From Pleurocapsa sp. CCALA 161 (GTDB lineage Bacteria; Cyanobacteriota; Cyanobacteriia; Cyanobacteriales; Xenococcaceae): DNA of 64,000 nucleotides. The stretch lies in the NCBI RefSeq assembly GCF_003003995.1, contig NZ_PVWF01000007.1:1-64000 (forward strand), given 5' to 3'. Made by a program: the position numbers and the translations under genes. The notes beneath the pieces were generated by a model, which saw nothing but the letters and a program-made list of their open reading frames with translations, did not search any database and was not told the DNA's origin. Below are positions 9,206 to 17,677 of this stretch, one piece after another; within the stretch, counting starts at the first letter, position 1, and every line of letters starts with the position of its first letter.

Positions 9206-9631
9206 TTATCTCACCGCTCTGGCAACTAGAATTCCTATGTAGAGACAAAGAAAACCTAAAATGGCACTTCCTAACCAATAAGCAATTGCCTTTAGTACCC
9301 AAAATAGTTTCATTTGCGTTTGCCAGCTAGATCCTCGCAAAAGATTCATAGCATCGAGTTCGTAACTTGAAAAAGTAGTGTAAGAGCCTAAAAAACCAAC
9401 AGTAATTAATAAACCAATTTCGGGAGAAATCAACAGTGTTCTTTCTGAAATTAATGTTGTGATTAACCCCATCAAGAATGAGCCGGTTAAATTAACCAAC
9501 ATAGTAGCGTAGGGAAAAGCTGTACCCAGAGTTTTAGCTACCCAAATACTTAAATAGTAACGACTTAAAGCCCCTGCAATTGCCCCTAAACTAACGGCAA
9601 GTGAATTACGAATTGATGGTTTTTGAAACAC
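9206..9631 (-). CDS. crcB: Fluoride exporter channel CrcB/FluC
   Basis: A 141-residue, four-helix membrane protein of the Fluc family, which forms dual-topology dimers that let fluoride leave the cell. The diagnostic segment TVGFLGSYTTFSSYELD matches the family GxxGxxTTFSTF signature, and MLVNLTGSFLMGLI carries the conserved Asn/Gly region. Start is GTG at 9631 (MFQKPSIRNS), without a strong Shine-Dalgarno site. No fluoride riboswitch motif is evident upstream. It is a single-gene unit between the sulfatase and the DUF1361 protein. In many bacteria two crcB genes sit in tandem; here only one copy is seen. Confidence 0.92.
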   Translation of the reverse strand: MFQKPSIRNSLAVSLGAIAGALSRYYLSIWVAKTLGTAFPYATMLVNLTGSFLMGLITTLISERTLLISPEIGLLITVGFLGSYTTFSSYELDAMNLLRGSSWQTQMKLFWVLKAIAYWLGSAILGFLCLYIGILVARAVR

Positions 9632-9812
9632 TTTGAGAATTGGTATTAGCTACAATTATGAGAAAATTTATGGGCTTTAATAATTAAAATAAGCTTTAAT
9701 AAGTAGCTGGGGGGAATTAAATATAAAATAACGGATTCTTATTTTTCTCCCCTATCTCCACTACTCCACTACTCCACTACCTCACCTCAGTCTTTAAATT
9801 AATCATGCCTGA

Positions 9813-10457
9813 CTACTTATCTATTTTATAATTGTGTATTCGCCATAAAATACCCAAAGTAATTTGTTTGGTTAGCCAATAAAGTACAGTCAAAATAATA
9901 AAAGTAATAATTATTACCAGTAAAGGTTTTTTAGTAGTTAAATTGTCGATCGCCGAAACCAAGACAATATCAGGCTTAATCACAAAATCCCAACTATTGA
10001 AGCGGAGAAATCTACCTAGATAGATTCCTACAGCACACAGAGCATGAACTAGGATTTCGCTGGCTAAAACAAATTTTTTAGCACCTTGTTTTTCAAGATA
10101 ACGACTTTGATTGAGCAAAGAAATTACGTAAGCTTCCCAGCCGATAAATATGGCAAATAAATGTAAGGGAATAAAAATCAAAGTAGTGACCCAAATTGAG
10201 TAACCTGCGCGAATTGCCTCAATCAAATGTATGATATCAGTCAGCAAATAAGCAGCGTTAGGCAGAAAAGCAATAAAAATAATCAACCCCACCCACCAAA
10301 GAGGAGATCGCCGAGCTGTTCTCGCCCCACGTCTGGGAAATCTAGTAAATAACCACAAGCTAAGAGCTAGAGGAATAAAAGCTAAGAATAAGTTCCAAAC
10401 AATCCAGCCACTATGTTGATTAAATGCTTCAAAGGCATTGGCAAGTATGGATTTCAT
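9813..10457 (-). CDS. DUF1361 membrane protein
   Basis: A 214-residue polytopic membrane protein with about six hydrophobic segments. The family feature is the motif-rich middle, GLIIFIAFLPNAAYLLTDI followed by IHLIEAIRAGYSIW, then a C-terminal LGRFLRFNSWDFV stretch, which I recognise as the DUF1361 pattern. Its function is unknown. The gene starts with ATG at 10457 and is followed by a 180-bp gap with a short (CCACTACT)-type tandem repeat near 9760-9785. No partner gene is close enough to form an operon. Confidence 0.75.
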   Translation of the reverse strand: MKSILANAFEAFNQHSGWIVWNLFLAFIPLALSLWLFTRFPRRGARTARRSPLWWVGLIIFIAFLPNAAYLLTDIIHLIEAIRAGYSIWVTTLIFIPLHLFAIFIGWEAYVISLLNQSRYLEKQGAKKFVLASEILVHALCAVGIYLGRFLRFNSWDFVIKPDIVLVSAIDNLTTKKPLLVIIITFIILTVLYWLTKQITLGILWRIHNYKIDK

Positions 10458-10578
10458 TTTAATCTTGGGCGAAAAAATAAATTATTCTAGTGTAATACCT
10501 TATTTAATTTTAGTAATGTTAATAACTGGTTTTGGGGACGATCAACAATCAGGAATTTTTTTAACCGATCCAGCCTAA

Positions 10579-10725
10579 TAGATTAGGACTTACGCAGTGA
10601 AACGAAAAATCAAGTCTTGACAGGGGTAAAGGTTAAAGGACAAAGGGAAAAATAAATCCTTTAACCTTTACCCCTTAACCTTTTCCCAGTCTCAAACGAA
10701 AACTGGGTGCGTAAGTCCTATAGAT
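10579..10725. mobile_element. MITE with 13-bp terminal inverted repeats and 5-bp target duplication
   Basis: The element at 584-720 of this kilobase (10584-10720) begins TAGGACTTACGCA and ends with its exact inverse TGCGTAAGTCCTA. It is flanked by the direct repeat TAGAT (10579-10583 and 10721-10725), a 5-bp target-site duplication. Inside, an 18-bp inverted repeat (GGGGTAAAGGTTAAAGGA 10623-10640; inverse at 10657-10674) can form a long hairpin. The element is 137 bp and has no coding capacity. Its left/right end supplies the chrA stop codon. Confidence 0.85.
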
Positions 10726-11848
10726 GTAAAATAACCGCGATCGCTCCTCCAGCAATTACTAGCCAGACGGAGTTCATTTTAAAGCGAAATACGGCGATCG
10801 CACTGAAAATTGCCAACAATACAGTCAACCAGTCTATAAGTGCAGCGCGTCCTAAAATATAGGTAACTCCAACCATTAATCCCCAGGATGCAGCATTGAT
10901 ACCATCTAAAAATCCTCCAGTCCAAGGAGATTGACGTAATCGACTCACCCAAGGGTTGATTATGCCCACCAGCAAAAAAGCAGGTAAAAAAATTCCTACT
11001 GTTCCAGCGATCGCTCCTGCATTTCCTGCTAGTAAATAGCCGACAAAAGTTGCCGTAGTGAATACAGGCCCTGGTGTAATTTGTCCAATCGCCACGGCAT
11101 CCAAAAGCTGTTGAGATGTGAGCCAATGATTGCGTTCCACTAAATCTTGTTGCAAAAATGCCAGTAAAACATAGCCACTGCCGTAAAGAATACTGCCAAT
11201 TTTCAGAAAAAACCAAAAAACGCTGCCCCAGCCAATAATTGTCCCTTTTCCTGCTGCCAACATTCCTAAAGGAAGTAATAGTCCGTTGTTTGTCCCCCGA
11301 TCATAGCGCCAGTTCTTAATTAGCATCACGGCAATGGCGATCGAGAGCAAGCATAAAATTTCGTTAAATCCAGCAAAATAGCTAGCGATCGCGACAATTC
11401 CCGCAATTCTAGTGGGATTATCTTTGGCAGCTTTTTTACCCAGTTTCCATAATGCCTGAAGCACGATCGCAATAATTACTGGTTTAATTCCGTAAAGCAA
11501 CCATTCTACTTGAGGTACAGTTTGATAGCGAACATAAACTATTGCTAGTAACCAGACTAAAGCCGTTGCGGGGAGAATAAAGCAACTTCCTGCCACCAGC
11601 AAACCTGCCCAACCTGCGCGTTCGTAGCCAATATGAATTGCTAATTCTGTGGAGTTAGGGCCAGGAAGTAAGTTAGTTACCCCAATTAAATCTAGTAAAT
11701 TCTCTCGACTCATCCACTGTCGCCGTTTGACCACCTCATCATCCATCATAGCGATATGTGCAGCAGGGCCGCCAAAGGCGATCGCGCCTAGGCGAAGAAA
11801 CACCTGAGCGAGTTCTTTTAATCGTTGATTTTGTTGATGACGACTCAT
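10718..11848 (-). CDS. chrA: Chromate transporter ChrA (two-domain)
   Basis: A 376-residue transporter of the CHR family with two homologous halves, each carrying the chromate-transport signature: FLRLGAIAFGGPAAHIA plus LLPGPNSTELAIHIG in the N-half, and FLKIGSILYGSG plus AIGQITPGPVFTTATFVGY in the C-half. Family members export chromate, probably with proton exchange; without metal-resistance neighbours the physiological substrate here is uncertain. Start is ATG at 11848. The last codons read ...VILHL-stop, and the TAG stop lies in the terminal repeat of a MITE inserted at the gene's 3' end, so the original C-terminus has probably been replaced after the target duplication. Confidence 0.93.
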   Translation of the reverse strand: MSRHQQNQRLKELAQVFLRLGAIAFGGPAAHIAMMDDEVVKRRQWMSRENLLDLIGVTNLLPGPNSTELAIHIGYERAGWAGLLVAGSCFILPATALVWLLAIVYVRYQTVPQVEWLLYGIKPVIIAIVLQALWKLGKKAAKDNPTRIAGIVAIASYFAGFNEILCLLSIAIAVMLIKNWRYDRGTNNGLLLPLGMLAAGKGTIIGWGSVFWFFLKIGSILYGSGYVLLAFLQQDLVERNHWLTSQQLLDAVAIGQITPGPVFTTATFVGYLLAGNAGAIAGTVGIFLPAFLLVGIINPWVSRLRQSPWTGGFLDGINAASWGLMVGVTYILGRAALIDWLTVLLAIFSAIAVFRFKMNSVWLVIAGGAIAVILHL

Positions 11849-11895
11849 TATGGGTTACACAGAGAGTTAATTTTTTCCCATAAAATTACTCTATT

Positions 11896-12702
11896 TCAGC
11901 CATCATTTTTTTTCAAGACGATCATCGGATACTGAAAATACTGAACAAAGAAATTAGGAAACTTTTCCTCAAGATTGTATAAAAGAGTAAACATTTTTTC
12001 CCCCAGTTTATTATTGGGAATTAAAATTTTTTGGTGATGGGAGTAAAAAGAACGCCAGGGAAATATCTTAACTTCAGCTTCATCCTCAAAGCGATTCCAC
12101 CAGCTAATTGGATGAGTAAAGCCATATAGTTCTTCTTCTTTAATAGTGGTATTACTTAACTTTTTCCAGATTCGCTTCAGTTGACGCAAGGGGGACACAA
12201 AATACTCAATTAAAGTGTGGGGATTTCTATAGACAATAATTATTGGTTGACCTGGTTTGGTGACCGCAATTAGCTTTCTGACCGCTTCTTCTTGCTTTTG
12301 TTTGTCTATATGATAGATGGTGTGAAGACTAATAGCACAATCAAATAGGTTCTCTGCTAATTCAAGCTCAAAAAAGCTACCGTGTAAAAATACCCCGCGA
12401 TCGCCAATTTTTCGTTCTGCATCAGCTAAAGCTTGCGCTGATAAATCTACACAATATCTTTGCTGGAAATTTTGCGAATAATCTAAATATTCTTGATAGG
12501 GAATAGGTCCAGATGCCATATCCAGCATCTTATCTCCTTGAGGAGGAATGTGCCTTGCTACTCTTAGTCGGCATTTGTCGTTATATTCTTGAGCTAGTTC
12601 GCGCAGATCTTCATATCTTTTGGTGTCTTCGTATATATCTCCTTCTGATTGCCAACCAACCGTGTTGTAAAAATCAGATATGTTCTTTTCGGCACTATTC
12701 AT
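11896..12702 (-). CDS. Class I SAM-dependent methyltransferase
   Basis: A 269-residue methyltransferase-like protein. The SAM-binding loop appears as DKMLDMASGPIPYQEYL, followed by an acidic strand end (YCVDLSAQAL) and LFDCAISLHTIYHI, the usual motif IV region; PGQPIIIVYRNPH is the motif VI/VII area. The substrate is not apparent. The N-terminal MNSAEKNISDFYNTVGW suggests the small-molecule or lipid branch of the superfamily. I use ATG at 12702 rather than TTG at 12708. It lies 47 bp after chrA's start region on the same strand and may be transcribed upstream of it. Confidence 0.75.
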   Translation of the reverse strand: MNSAEKNISDFYNTVGWQSEGDIYEDTKRYEDLRELAQEYNDKCRLRVARHIPPQGDKMLDMASGPIPYQEYLDYSQNFQQRYCVDLSAQALADAERKIGDRGVFLHGSFFELELAENLFDCAISLHTIYHIDKQKQEEAVRKLIAVTKPGQPIIIVYRNPHTLIEYFVSPLRQLKRIWKKLSNTTIKEEELYGFTHPISWWNRFEDEAEVKIFPWRSFYSHHQKILIPNNKLGEKMFTLLYNLEEKFPNFFVQYFQYPMIVLKKNDG

Positions 12703-12753
12703 GACCAAACCTACACTTTTAACTGAGAAATTTAGTAATTTATTATAGGTTAT

Positions 12754-12788
12754 GTGTCAACCTTGAAGAGTCCTTGACACTCTTCAAG
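12754..12788. promoter_or_regulatory. Overlapping alternative hairpins
   Basis: CTTGAAGAGT (12762-12771) and ACTCTTCAAG (12779-12788) make a perfect 10-bp stem. GTGTCAA (12754-12760) and TTGACAC (12774-12780) make a second stem that overlaps the first, so the two are mutually exclusive. The site is about 50 bp upstream of the methyltransferase start and 140 bp upstream of the DGxRPI-repeat gene. It could be an operator, an attenuator or an unrelated repeat. Confidence 0.4.
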
Positions 12789-12928
12789 ACATAAACTGTA
12801 TTAAATTTGAAGTACAAAAAGGGTTTAGATGACGTTATTAGTACTTTAGTTAGATTCACTTGGCAGGGCTAACAGATATGTTGCTATAAACGTATAAACA
12901 AAGCAGCTTGAAATATTTACTGGTAATT

Positions 12929-13294
12929 ATGAGTGAACAACAAGATCATCAAACATTTGAAGAAGACGGTACTCGTCCAATTGCTAGTGGAGAGATTGAA
13001 ATAGCCGAGACGTTCGAAGAAGATGGAGTTCGTCCGATCGCCCAAAGCCCAGATTTCTTGCTCACCAACAGCCAAAATGAGGAAGCGCTTTCCACACCTA
13101 ATAGTAGTTTAGATGCAGATGGAGTAATTGAAGTAGATGGAAAACGCCCTGTTGATAATAGTGAGGTTAAGGTTGTCGATACTTTTGAAGCAGATGGCAC
13201 TCGTCCCATTATGGCTAATAAATATCAGATAGTTGATACTTTAGATATTGACGGAAATCGTCCTATCACCTCTGAATCAAATTTAAATACATAA
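12929..13294 (+). CDS. Short acidic protein with tandem DGxRPI repeats, unknown function
   Basis: The 121-residue product is built from imperfect repeats of about 20-30 residues, each ending in D-G-x-R-P-[IV]: FEEDGTRPIA, FEEDGVRPIA, IEVDGKRPVD, FEADGTRPIM and LDIDGNRPIT. The linkers are acidic and of low complexity, with a recurrent V-x-D-T-[FL] lead-in. It has no signal peptide, membrane segment or Cys. I use ATG at 12929 instead of TTG seven codons upstream, because the repeat pattern begins immediately after it. Neighbours give no functional clue. I do not recognise a characterised family; the spacing looks like a linear-motif scaffold or a docking protein, but that is speculation. Confidence 0.75.
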   Translation: MSEQQDHQTFEEDGTRPIASGEIEIAETFEEDGVRPIAQSPDFLLTNSQNEEALSTPNSSLDADGVIEVDGKRPVDNSEVKVVDTFEADGTRPIMANKYQIVDTLDIDGNRPITSESNLNT

Positions 13295-13439
13295 ACCCAA
13301 AGCGATCGCTTCTTAAAAAGGGCGATCGCATAAGTATACCAATTTCTCAAAGTAGCTGGAAAGATCAAAAATATTCTGAGAGCCAATGAACAGGCTTAAA
13401 TATCCATCTTCACCATTGAAATAGCAGCAGATAGTACTC

Positions 13440-13973
13440 ATGAGTTTATTATCTAACTTGAAGTTAATGAGTCAATACAATCAATGGATGAATCAGAAGA
13501 TCTATCAAGCTGCTCAACAATTGGGTGACAATAAAATTAAACAAGATCAAGGGACATTTTTTGGCTCGCTCTTTGGTACGCTCAATCATATTTATGTAGC
13601 GGATATTATTTGGTTAAGACGATTTGCACAACATCCCCAAAAGTATCCAAGTCTTAATCCATTACCAGAATTATCTAGCTATACAGCGCTAAACCAAACT
13701 GTAGCTAATAATCTAGAAACGCTAAATCAATTAAGACAAGAGTTAGACAATATTATTATTAATTGGTGTGAAGAAATAAATTCTCAAGATTTAGAAGATG
13801 ACCTTTCATACACCGATACTAAAGGTAATTCTTACCAAAAAAACTTTGGTCAATTAATACATCATTTTTTCAATCATCAAACCCACCATCGCGGACAAGC
13901 TTCTACATTAATTAGCCAGCAAGGATTAGATCTGGGCGTGACAGACTTATTGAAGATTATTCCTGAGCAATAA
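13440..13973 (+). CDS. DinB-like four-helix metal-dependent protein
   Basis: A 177-residue member of the DinB/YfiT superfamily of four-helix bundles that bind a divalent metal through three histidines. The candidate ligands are His50 in LNHIYVADIIW and the His pair region in LIHHFFNHQTHHRGQ. The N-terminal YNQWMNQKIYQAA and the HHRGQASTLI segment are typical. Functions in the family include thiol-dependent transferases; the thiol and substrate cannot be read here. It starts at ATG 13440 and stands alone, 145 bp after the repeat protein. Confidence 0.85.
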   Translation: MSLLSNLKLMSQYNQWMNQKIYQAAQQLGDNKIKQDQGTFFGSLFGTLNHIYVADIIWLRRFAQHPQKYPSLNPLPELSSYTALNQTVANNLETLNQLRQELDNIIINWCEEINSQDLEDDLSYTDTKGNSYQKNFGQLIHHFFNHQTHHRGQASTLISQQGLDLGVTDLLKIIPEQ

Positions 13974-14171
13974 GACTTTTAAGTAAGTGCAATCCTAACT
14001 TAGGAGATCAGCAAAAATACTTAGTCGCTTTTTTTTCCTCTTTTCTGCCCTCAAAAACTAATAGAAATCTTATTTAGCAGTAGGCTGAAACTTAATGATT
14101 TTGGTTAAAGTACTTTAATATATTTTAAAATAAAAAAAGTTATAGCTATTTATTAAACCTATATCTTGATA

Positions 14172-15668
14172 ATGTTTTATTTGAATAAAATAAACAAAAA
14201 GACGCTAATTGCTCTAATCACTGGATTTGCCATAGCTGTTAGTACAAATAACTTAGTTTATGCTCAAAGCCCAGGATTTAAAAATATCAGTAGTCAGGCA
14301 TTAGATAAGACTGCCCAATTCACCATTGCTCAGGTATATCAACAATTAAATTTTGATAACAACTACTATCAAAATTTATCTGAGGCAGATAACTTTTATC
14401 GCCAAGGCAATCTTAATCAAGCAAAAGAAATTCAACAGCGCGTCAAGCCTGCATTTAATTCAACAGAAACTTTTCCTTCTGCCTTTGATGACGCGGGCAA
14501 GCTAGATGCTAGAGGACAACAATCTTGGCAAAATATTAATACTGCTATAAAAAATGACCCAGAATTACCAGAGCAAGTGACAGCCCAAATTTTTGAGCCA
14601 TTACAAAGTTTGATTAAAGACAATCCTGGTTTTATTCCTGGTCATATCTTACTTGCAGATACTCACGATTTATATGGCGAAGAGGAACCCGCTTTAGAAG
14701 TAATTGAAAAAGCTTCAGAAATGTATCCTGCTAGAGAAGATGTTTTAGATACCAAGATTGATTTGTTATTACTTTATGATCAACCCTTAGAAGCTTCTAT
14801 TGCAGCGCGAGAATTTGCTTTTAATAATCCTAATCATCCCAACAGTAAAGCTTATCAAGAAGCAGCCAATCAGTATTTTGCTCAGTACAAAAAAAAGCTC
14901 AACAGTAAAGTTACTACTTCTGGGATTCTCGGTACTATTGGTCAGGTAGCTACAGGAAACGAATTTGGTGCGTTAGAAATTGGTCAGGTTTTATTGGCAG
15001 GAGAAAAAGCAGCAGGACAGTCTTTTGCTCAGAATATTAAGGCTCAATCCCAGATGGTCAATAATAACGAACAACTCAAATATATTAATGATGTTGGGCA
15101 AAAATTAGCCAAATTAATGGGTCGAGATGAATTTGATTATGAATTCAATATTATTGAAGACCCCACTCCTAACGCTTTTGCTCTGCCAGGAGGCAAGATA
15201 TTTTTTCATACAGGAATGCTAGAGTTAATGGATTCTGAGGCGGAATTAGCAGGGGTGTTAGCCCATGAAATAGCTCACTCTGTTTTGTCTCATAGCTATA
15301 AGCAGATTGGGGAGAGTGCTTTAACTGGTACAGCTGCTAATTTAATCTCCAGTGTGTTGGGCAACGAGGCAGGTGCAGTGTCTAATGTGGGAGGATTACT
15401 TTTAAGTCAGAAATTTAGTCGCGATAAAGAAAAACAGTCCGATATTTTGGGTTTGAGAGTATTAGACGCTGCGGGATATTCAGCCGATGGCTTATATAAC
15501 GTGATGGCAAAACTCAAGAAAGTATCTGGTGGTGGAGCAACTTTATTGTCCAGTCACCCTGCTTCAGAAGAAAGAATGCGTTATTTAGAAGAGTTGATTC
15601 AGACTAATGGTTATAACCGCTATGGTTATGAAGGTGTAGATGCTTATCGCCAGGTATTTCCTCGGTAG
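14172..15668 (+). CDS. Periplasmic M48-family zinc metalloprotease with TPR-like region (BepA/YfgC type)
   Basis: A 498-residue secreted protein. An N-terminal signal (LIALITGFAIAVSTNNLVYAQS) is followed by helical repeats (about 55-240) and the M48 catalytic domain. The zinc motif HEIAH is in VLAHEIAHSVLSHSY, the third ligand region is REKEKQSDILGL-like, and SHPASEERMRYL completes the family pattern. Related proteins (BepA/YfgC, LoiP) act in outer-membrane protein quality control, so a similar envelope role is likely. The start is ATG at 14172; TTG at 14166 is less likely. A hairpin at 15716-15741 lies between it and the convergent membrane-protein gene and can end both. Confidence 0.9.
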   Translation: MFYLNKINKKTLIALITGFAIAVSTNNLVYAQSPGFKNISSQALDKTAQFTIAQVYQQLNFDNNYYQNLSEADNFYRQGNLNQAKEIQQRVKPAFNSTETFPSAFDDAGKLDARGQQSWQNINTAIKNDPELPEQVTAQIFEPLQSLIKDNPGFIPGHILLADTHDLYGEEEPALEVIEKASEMYPAREDVLDTKIDLLLLYDQPLEASIAAREFAFNNPNHPNSKAYQEAANQYFAQYKKKLNSKVTTSGILGTIGQVATGNEFGALEIGQVLLAGEKAAGQSFAQNIKAQSQMVNNNEQLKYINDVGQKLAKLMGRDEFDYEFNIIEDPTPNAFALPGGKIFFHTGMLELMDSEAELAGVLAHEIAHSVLSHSYKQIGESALTGTAANLISSVLGNEAGAVSNVGGLLLSQKFSRDKEKQSDILGLRVLDAAGYSADGLYNVMAKLKKVSGGGATLLSSHPASEERMRYLEELIQTNGYNRYGYEGVDAYRQVFPR

Positions 15669-15713
15669 GATCTAGGATCTACTATCTAGTTAACCATAAC
15701 TCAGAGAAACTAA

Positions 15714-15741
15714 GAGAGGGCGAACAGCAGTTCGCCCCCTC
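15714..15741. terminator. Bidirectional hairpin of the GGGCGAAC repeat family
   Basis: GGGCGAAC (15718-15725), loop AGCA, then GTTCGCCC (15730-15737), extended by GAG/CTC-type flanks. It sits between convergent genes. Related palindromes occur at 44656-44673 and 62652-62679, so the terminator seems to derive from a dispersed repeat. Confidence 0.65.
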
Positions 15742-15749
15742 AGAAAATC

Positions 15750-16448
15750 CTATCCAGATTCAGCTTGACGAATTAAATATTGTTCTCGATTAAATTCTTT
15801 TTGTTCCTCAGTTAAGATGCTGTAATTATCAATTGGTGGACGCATATCCCATTGAGTCTCTGCAAACATCAATAAGTTGGCGCTCATTAATAAACCAGTG
15901 GCGAGAAATTGCCAGCCTAGACAAAAAGGTAAGATAGCTATTCCCAGAATATGAAATAATCCTGACACAATAAAGGCACGCGATCGCAATCCAATTCCTG
16001 TGCAAAAATAACCCATGGCGCTCAAACCTAGCCATAAATGACATAGGTGCATCAAAACTGTCCCAGAACCACAGTAAATGCCAAAATTGGTAATAGCTAC
16101 ACCACCAAGCATCAGGATTATCCAGGCGTATAGAACCCAGCGCAACCGTTCAACTTTGACCCAAAAATGGGTGAGCATAGTCATGCCTGCCGTACCAACT
16201 ACGGTTAATATAGACCAAAAAGTAGCTTGTGTTACCCAGTCAATCGGCGCAAACTGAGCTGTGAAAAAGATAACTGCGGTGATTAAGCCCCAAACCATAA
16301 AAACCTGGTCAATTCTCGTATAAATATTCTGAAATAAAGTCTTATTGCTAATCTGCAATCTTAGTTTTAGTAGTCCTTGACGATCCTGAAAATCTAATGC
16401 GTGCTGTTTACGACGGATAATTGGCTTGGCAGAGTTAAACAATGGCAT
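15750..16448 (-). CDS. Conserved multi-pass membrane protein, function unknown
   Basis: A 232-residue protein with a cytoplasmic, basic N-terminus (IIRRKQHALDFQDRQGLLKLR) followed by about six hydrophobic segments: FMVWGLITAVIFFTAQF, ATFWSILTVVGTAGMTML, WVLYAWIILMLGGVAIT, LCHLWLGLSAMGYF, AFIVSGLFHILGIA and FLATGLLMSANLLMF. It ends with an acidic tail (SILTEEQKEFNREQYLI). I do not recognise a named family. It starts at ATG 16448 and converges on the M48 protease gene, sharing the terminator hairpin. Confidence 0.75.
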   Translation of the reverse strand: MPLFNSAKPIIRRKQHALDFQDRQGLLKLRLQISNKTLFQNIYTRIDQVFMVWGLITAVIFFTAQFAPIDWVTQATFWSILTVVGTAGMTMLTHFWVKVERLRWVLYAWIILMLGGVAITNFGIYCGSGTVLMHLCHLWLGLSAMGYFCTGIGLRSRAFIVSGLFHILGIAILPFCLGWQFLATGLLMSANLLMFAETQWDMRPPIDNYSILTEEQKEFNREQYLIRQAESG

Positions 16449-16728
16449 CTAAATTGTAAATTTATGTGGAAGTGAATTGTCTGGCTTTAGTTTGATTCAC
16501 CTTATTTTCATAATTATATATATATCTAAGGATAGATAACTTATGGTAAATTCGATTGTATATACACAGAGCAAGCTAGGACTATCTTTCTTCAGAAGCG
16601 ATCGCTTTTTCGCTGGGGATCTTGATTGCTTTCATTGCTTTTGATAGAGGATTTAAGCGGTAAACAAAGAATAGATTGTAAACAATAATCATGTTTAACT
16701 TTCATTCGCAGTTTCAAAAGAAATCCCC

Positions 16729-17673
16729 ATGCAACTCAAACCAATTTCCCAACAAGTAGTCGCAATCATTGGAGCTTCTAGTGGTATTGGACGTGAAACA
16801 GCAATACAGTTTGCCAGTAAGGGAGCTAAGGTAGTCGTCTCCGCCCGAAATCAACTAGGATTAAATTCTTTAGTGACAGAAATACAGGCTTTTGGCGGCG
16901 AGGCTACAGCCATTACGGGTGATGTAGCAGACTTTGAACGAGTACAAGCGATCGCTGATTATACCGTCGAGCAGTATGGCAGGTTGGATACTTGGGTACA
17001 TTGCGCTGCTAGTGGAATTCTCGCTCCTTTTGCCGAAATTACTCCAGAAGAATTTAAGCGAGTTATTGATGTTACTTTAATGGGACAGGTGTATGGAGCA
17101 ATGGCAGCACTACCCTATCTCAAGCAATCAGGCAGAGGCGCCATGATTCATATTTCTTCAATGGAAGGGAGACGAGCCTTGCCCCTCCAAAGCCCCTACT
17201 CTACAGCCAAACATGGTTTAGAAGGCTTTCTAGAATCCTTGCGGGTAGAACTACAACACGATCAAATACCAATTAGCGTTACTAGTATTAAACCAGCAGT
17301 AATTAATACTCCTTTTTACAACCACGTACTAACTAAGTTGGGAGTAAAACCGACAGGATTACCTCCTTACTATTCGCCCAAGCTAGTAGCCCAAGCTATT
17401 CTGCACACAGCCGAACATCCTACCCGCGATTTTATCGTTGGTGATGTGGGCAGGATCTTAGATCTTTGCCAAAAGCTTTCACCAGAATTGATGGATGCTA
17501 TATTGGTTGCTATTGGCTTTTCGGGACAGCGTACCTCAGAACCCAAATCGGCTCATGGTCAAAATAATTTATATGAACCTATGGATGGTTATACTCAAGT
17601 TGAAGGAGATTTTCAGAATTTAACCATTCCCAGTCTTTCCGACTGGCTCGTTAAAAAACTCACTTTTAAGTAA
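16729..17673 (+). CDS. Short-chain dehydrogenase/reductase with C-terminal extension
   Basis: A 314-residue classical SDR. The nucleotide motif is VAIIGASSGIGRETA (residues about 11-25), followed by a D-VADFERV segment, the NNAG-equivalent CAASG, catalytic Ser in IHISSMEGRR and Y-x3-K in SPYSTAKHGLEG. SARNQ at the end of beta2 suggests NADP preference. About 60 residues beyond the SDR core (from FSGQRTSEPK) form an extra tail found in a cyanobacterial subgroup. The substrate is unknown. It starts at ATG 16729 and converges on the PhyH-type gene with only 4 bp between stop codons. Confidence 0.88.
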   Translation: MQLKPISQQVVAIIGASSGIGRETAIQFASKGAKVVVSARNQLGLNSLVTEIQAFGGEATAITGDVADFERVQAIADYTVEQYGRLDTWVHCAASGILAPFAEITPEEFKRVIDVTLMGQVYGAMAALPYLKQSGRGAMIHISSMEGRRALPLQSPYSTAKHGLEGFLESLRVELQHDQIPISVTSIKPAVINTPFYNHVLTKLGVKPTGLPPYYSPKLVAQAILHTAEHPTRDFIVGDVGRILDLCQKLSPELMDAILVAIGFSGQRTSEPKSAHGQNNLYEPMDGYTQVEGDFQNLTIPSLSDWLVKKLTFK

Positions 17674-17677
17674 GACT

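Noticed and set aside
10779-11216. 145-codon frame inside chrA
   Set aside because: An out-of-frame reading of the chrA sequence; its composition (many Cys, Trp, Arg) is that of a shifted membrane protein.
12949-13209. Minus-strand frame with a repeated GRVPS pattern opposite the DGxRPI gene
   Set aside because: It is the antisense shadow of the DGxRPI repeats; the sense strand has the sensible acidic repeat protein.
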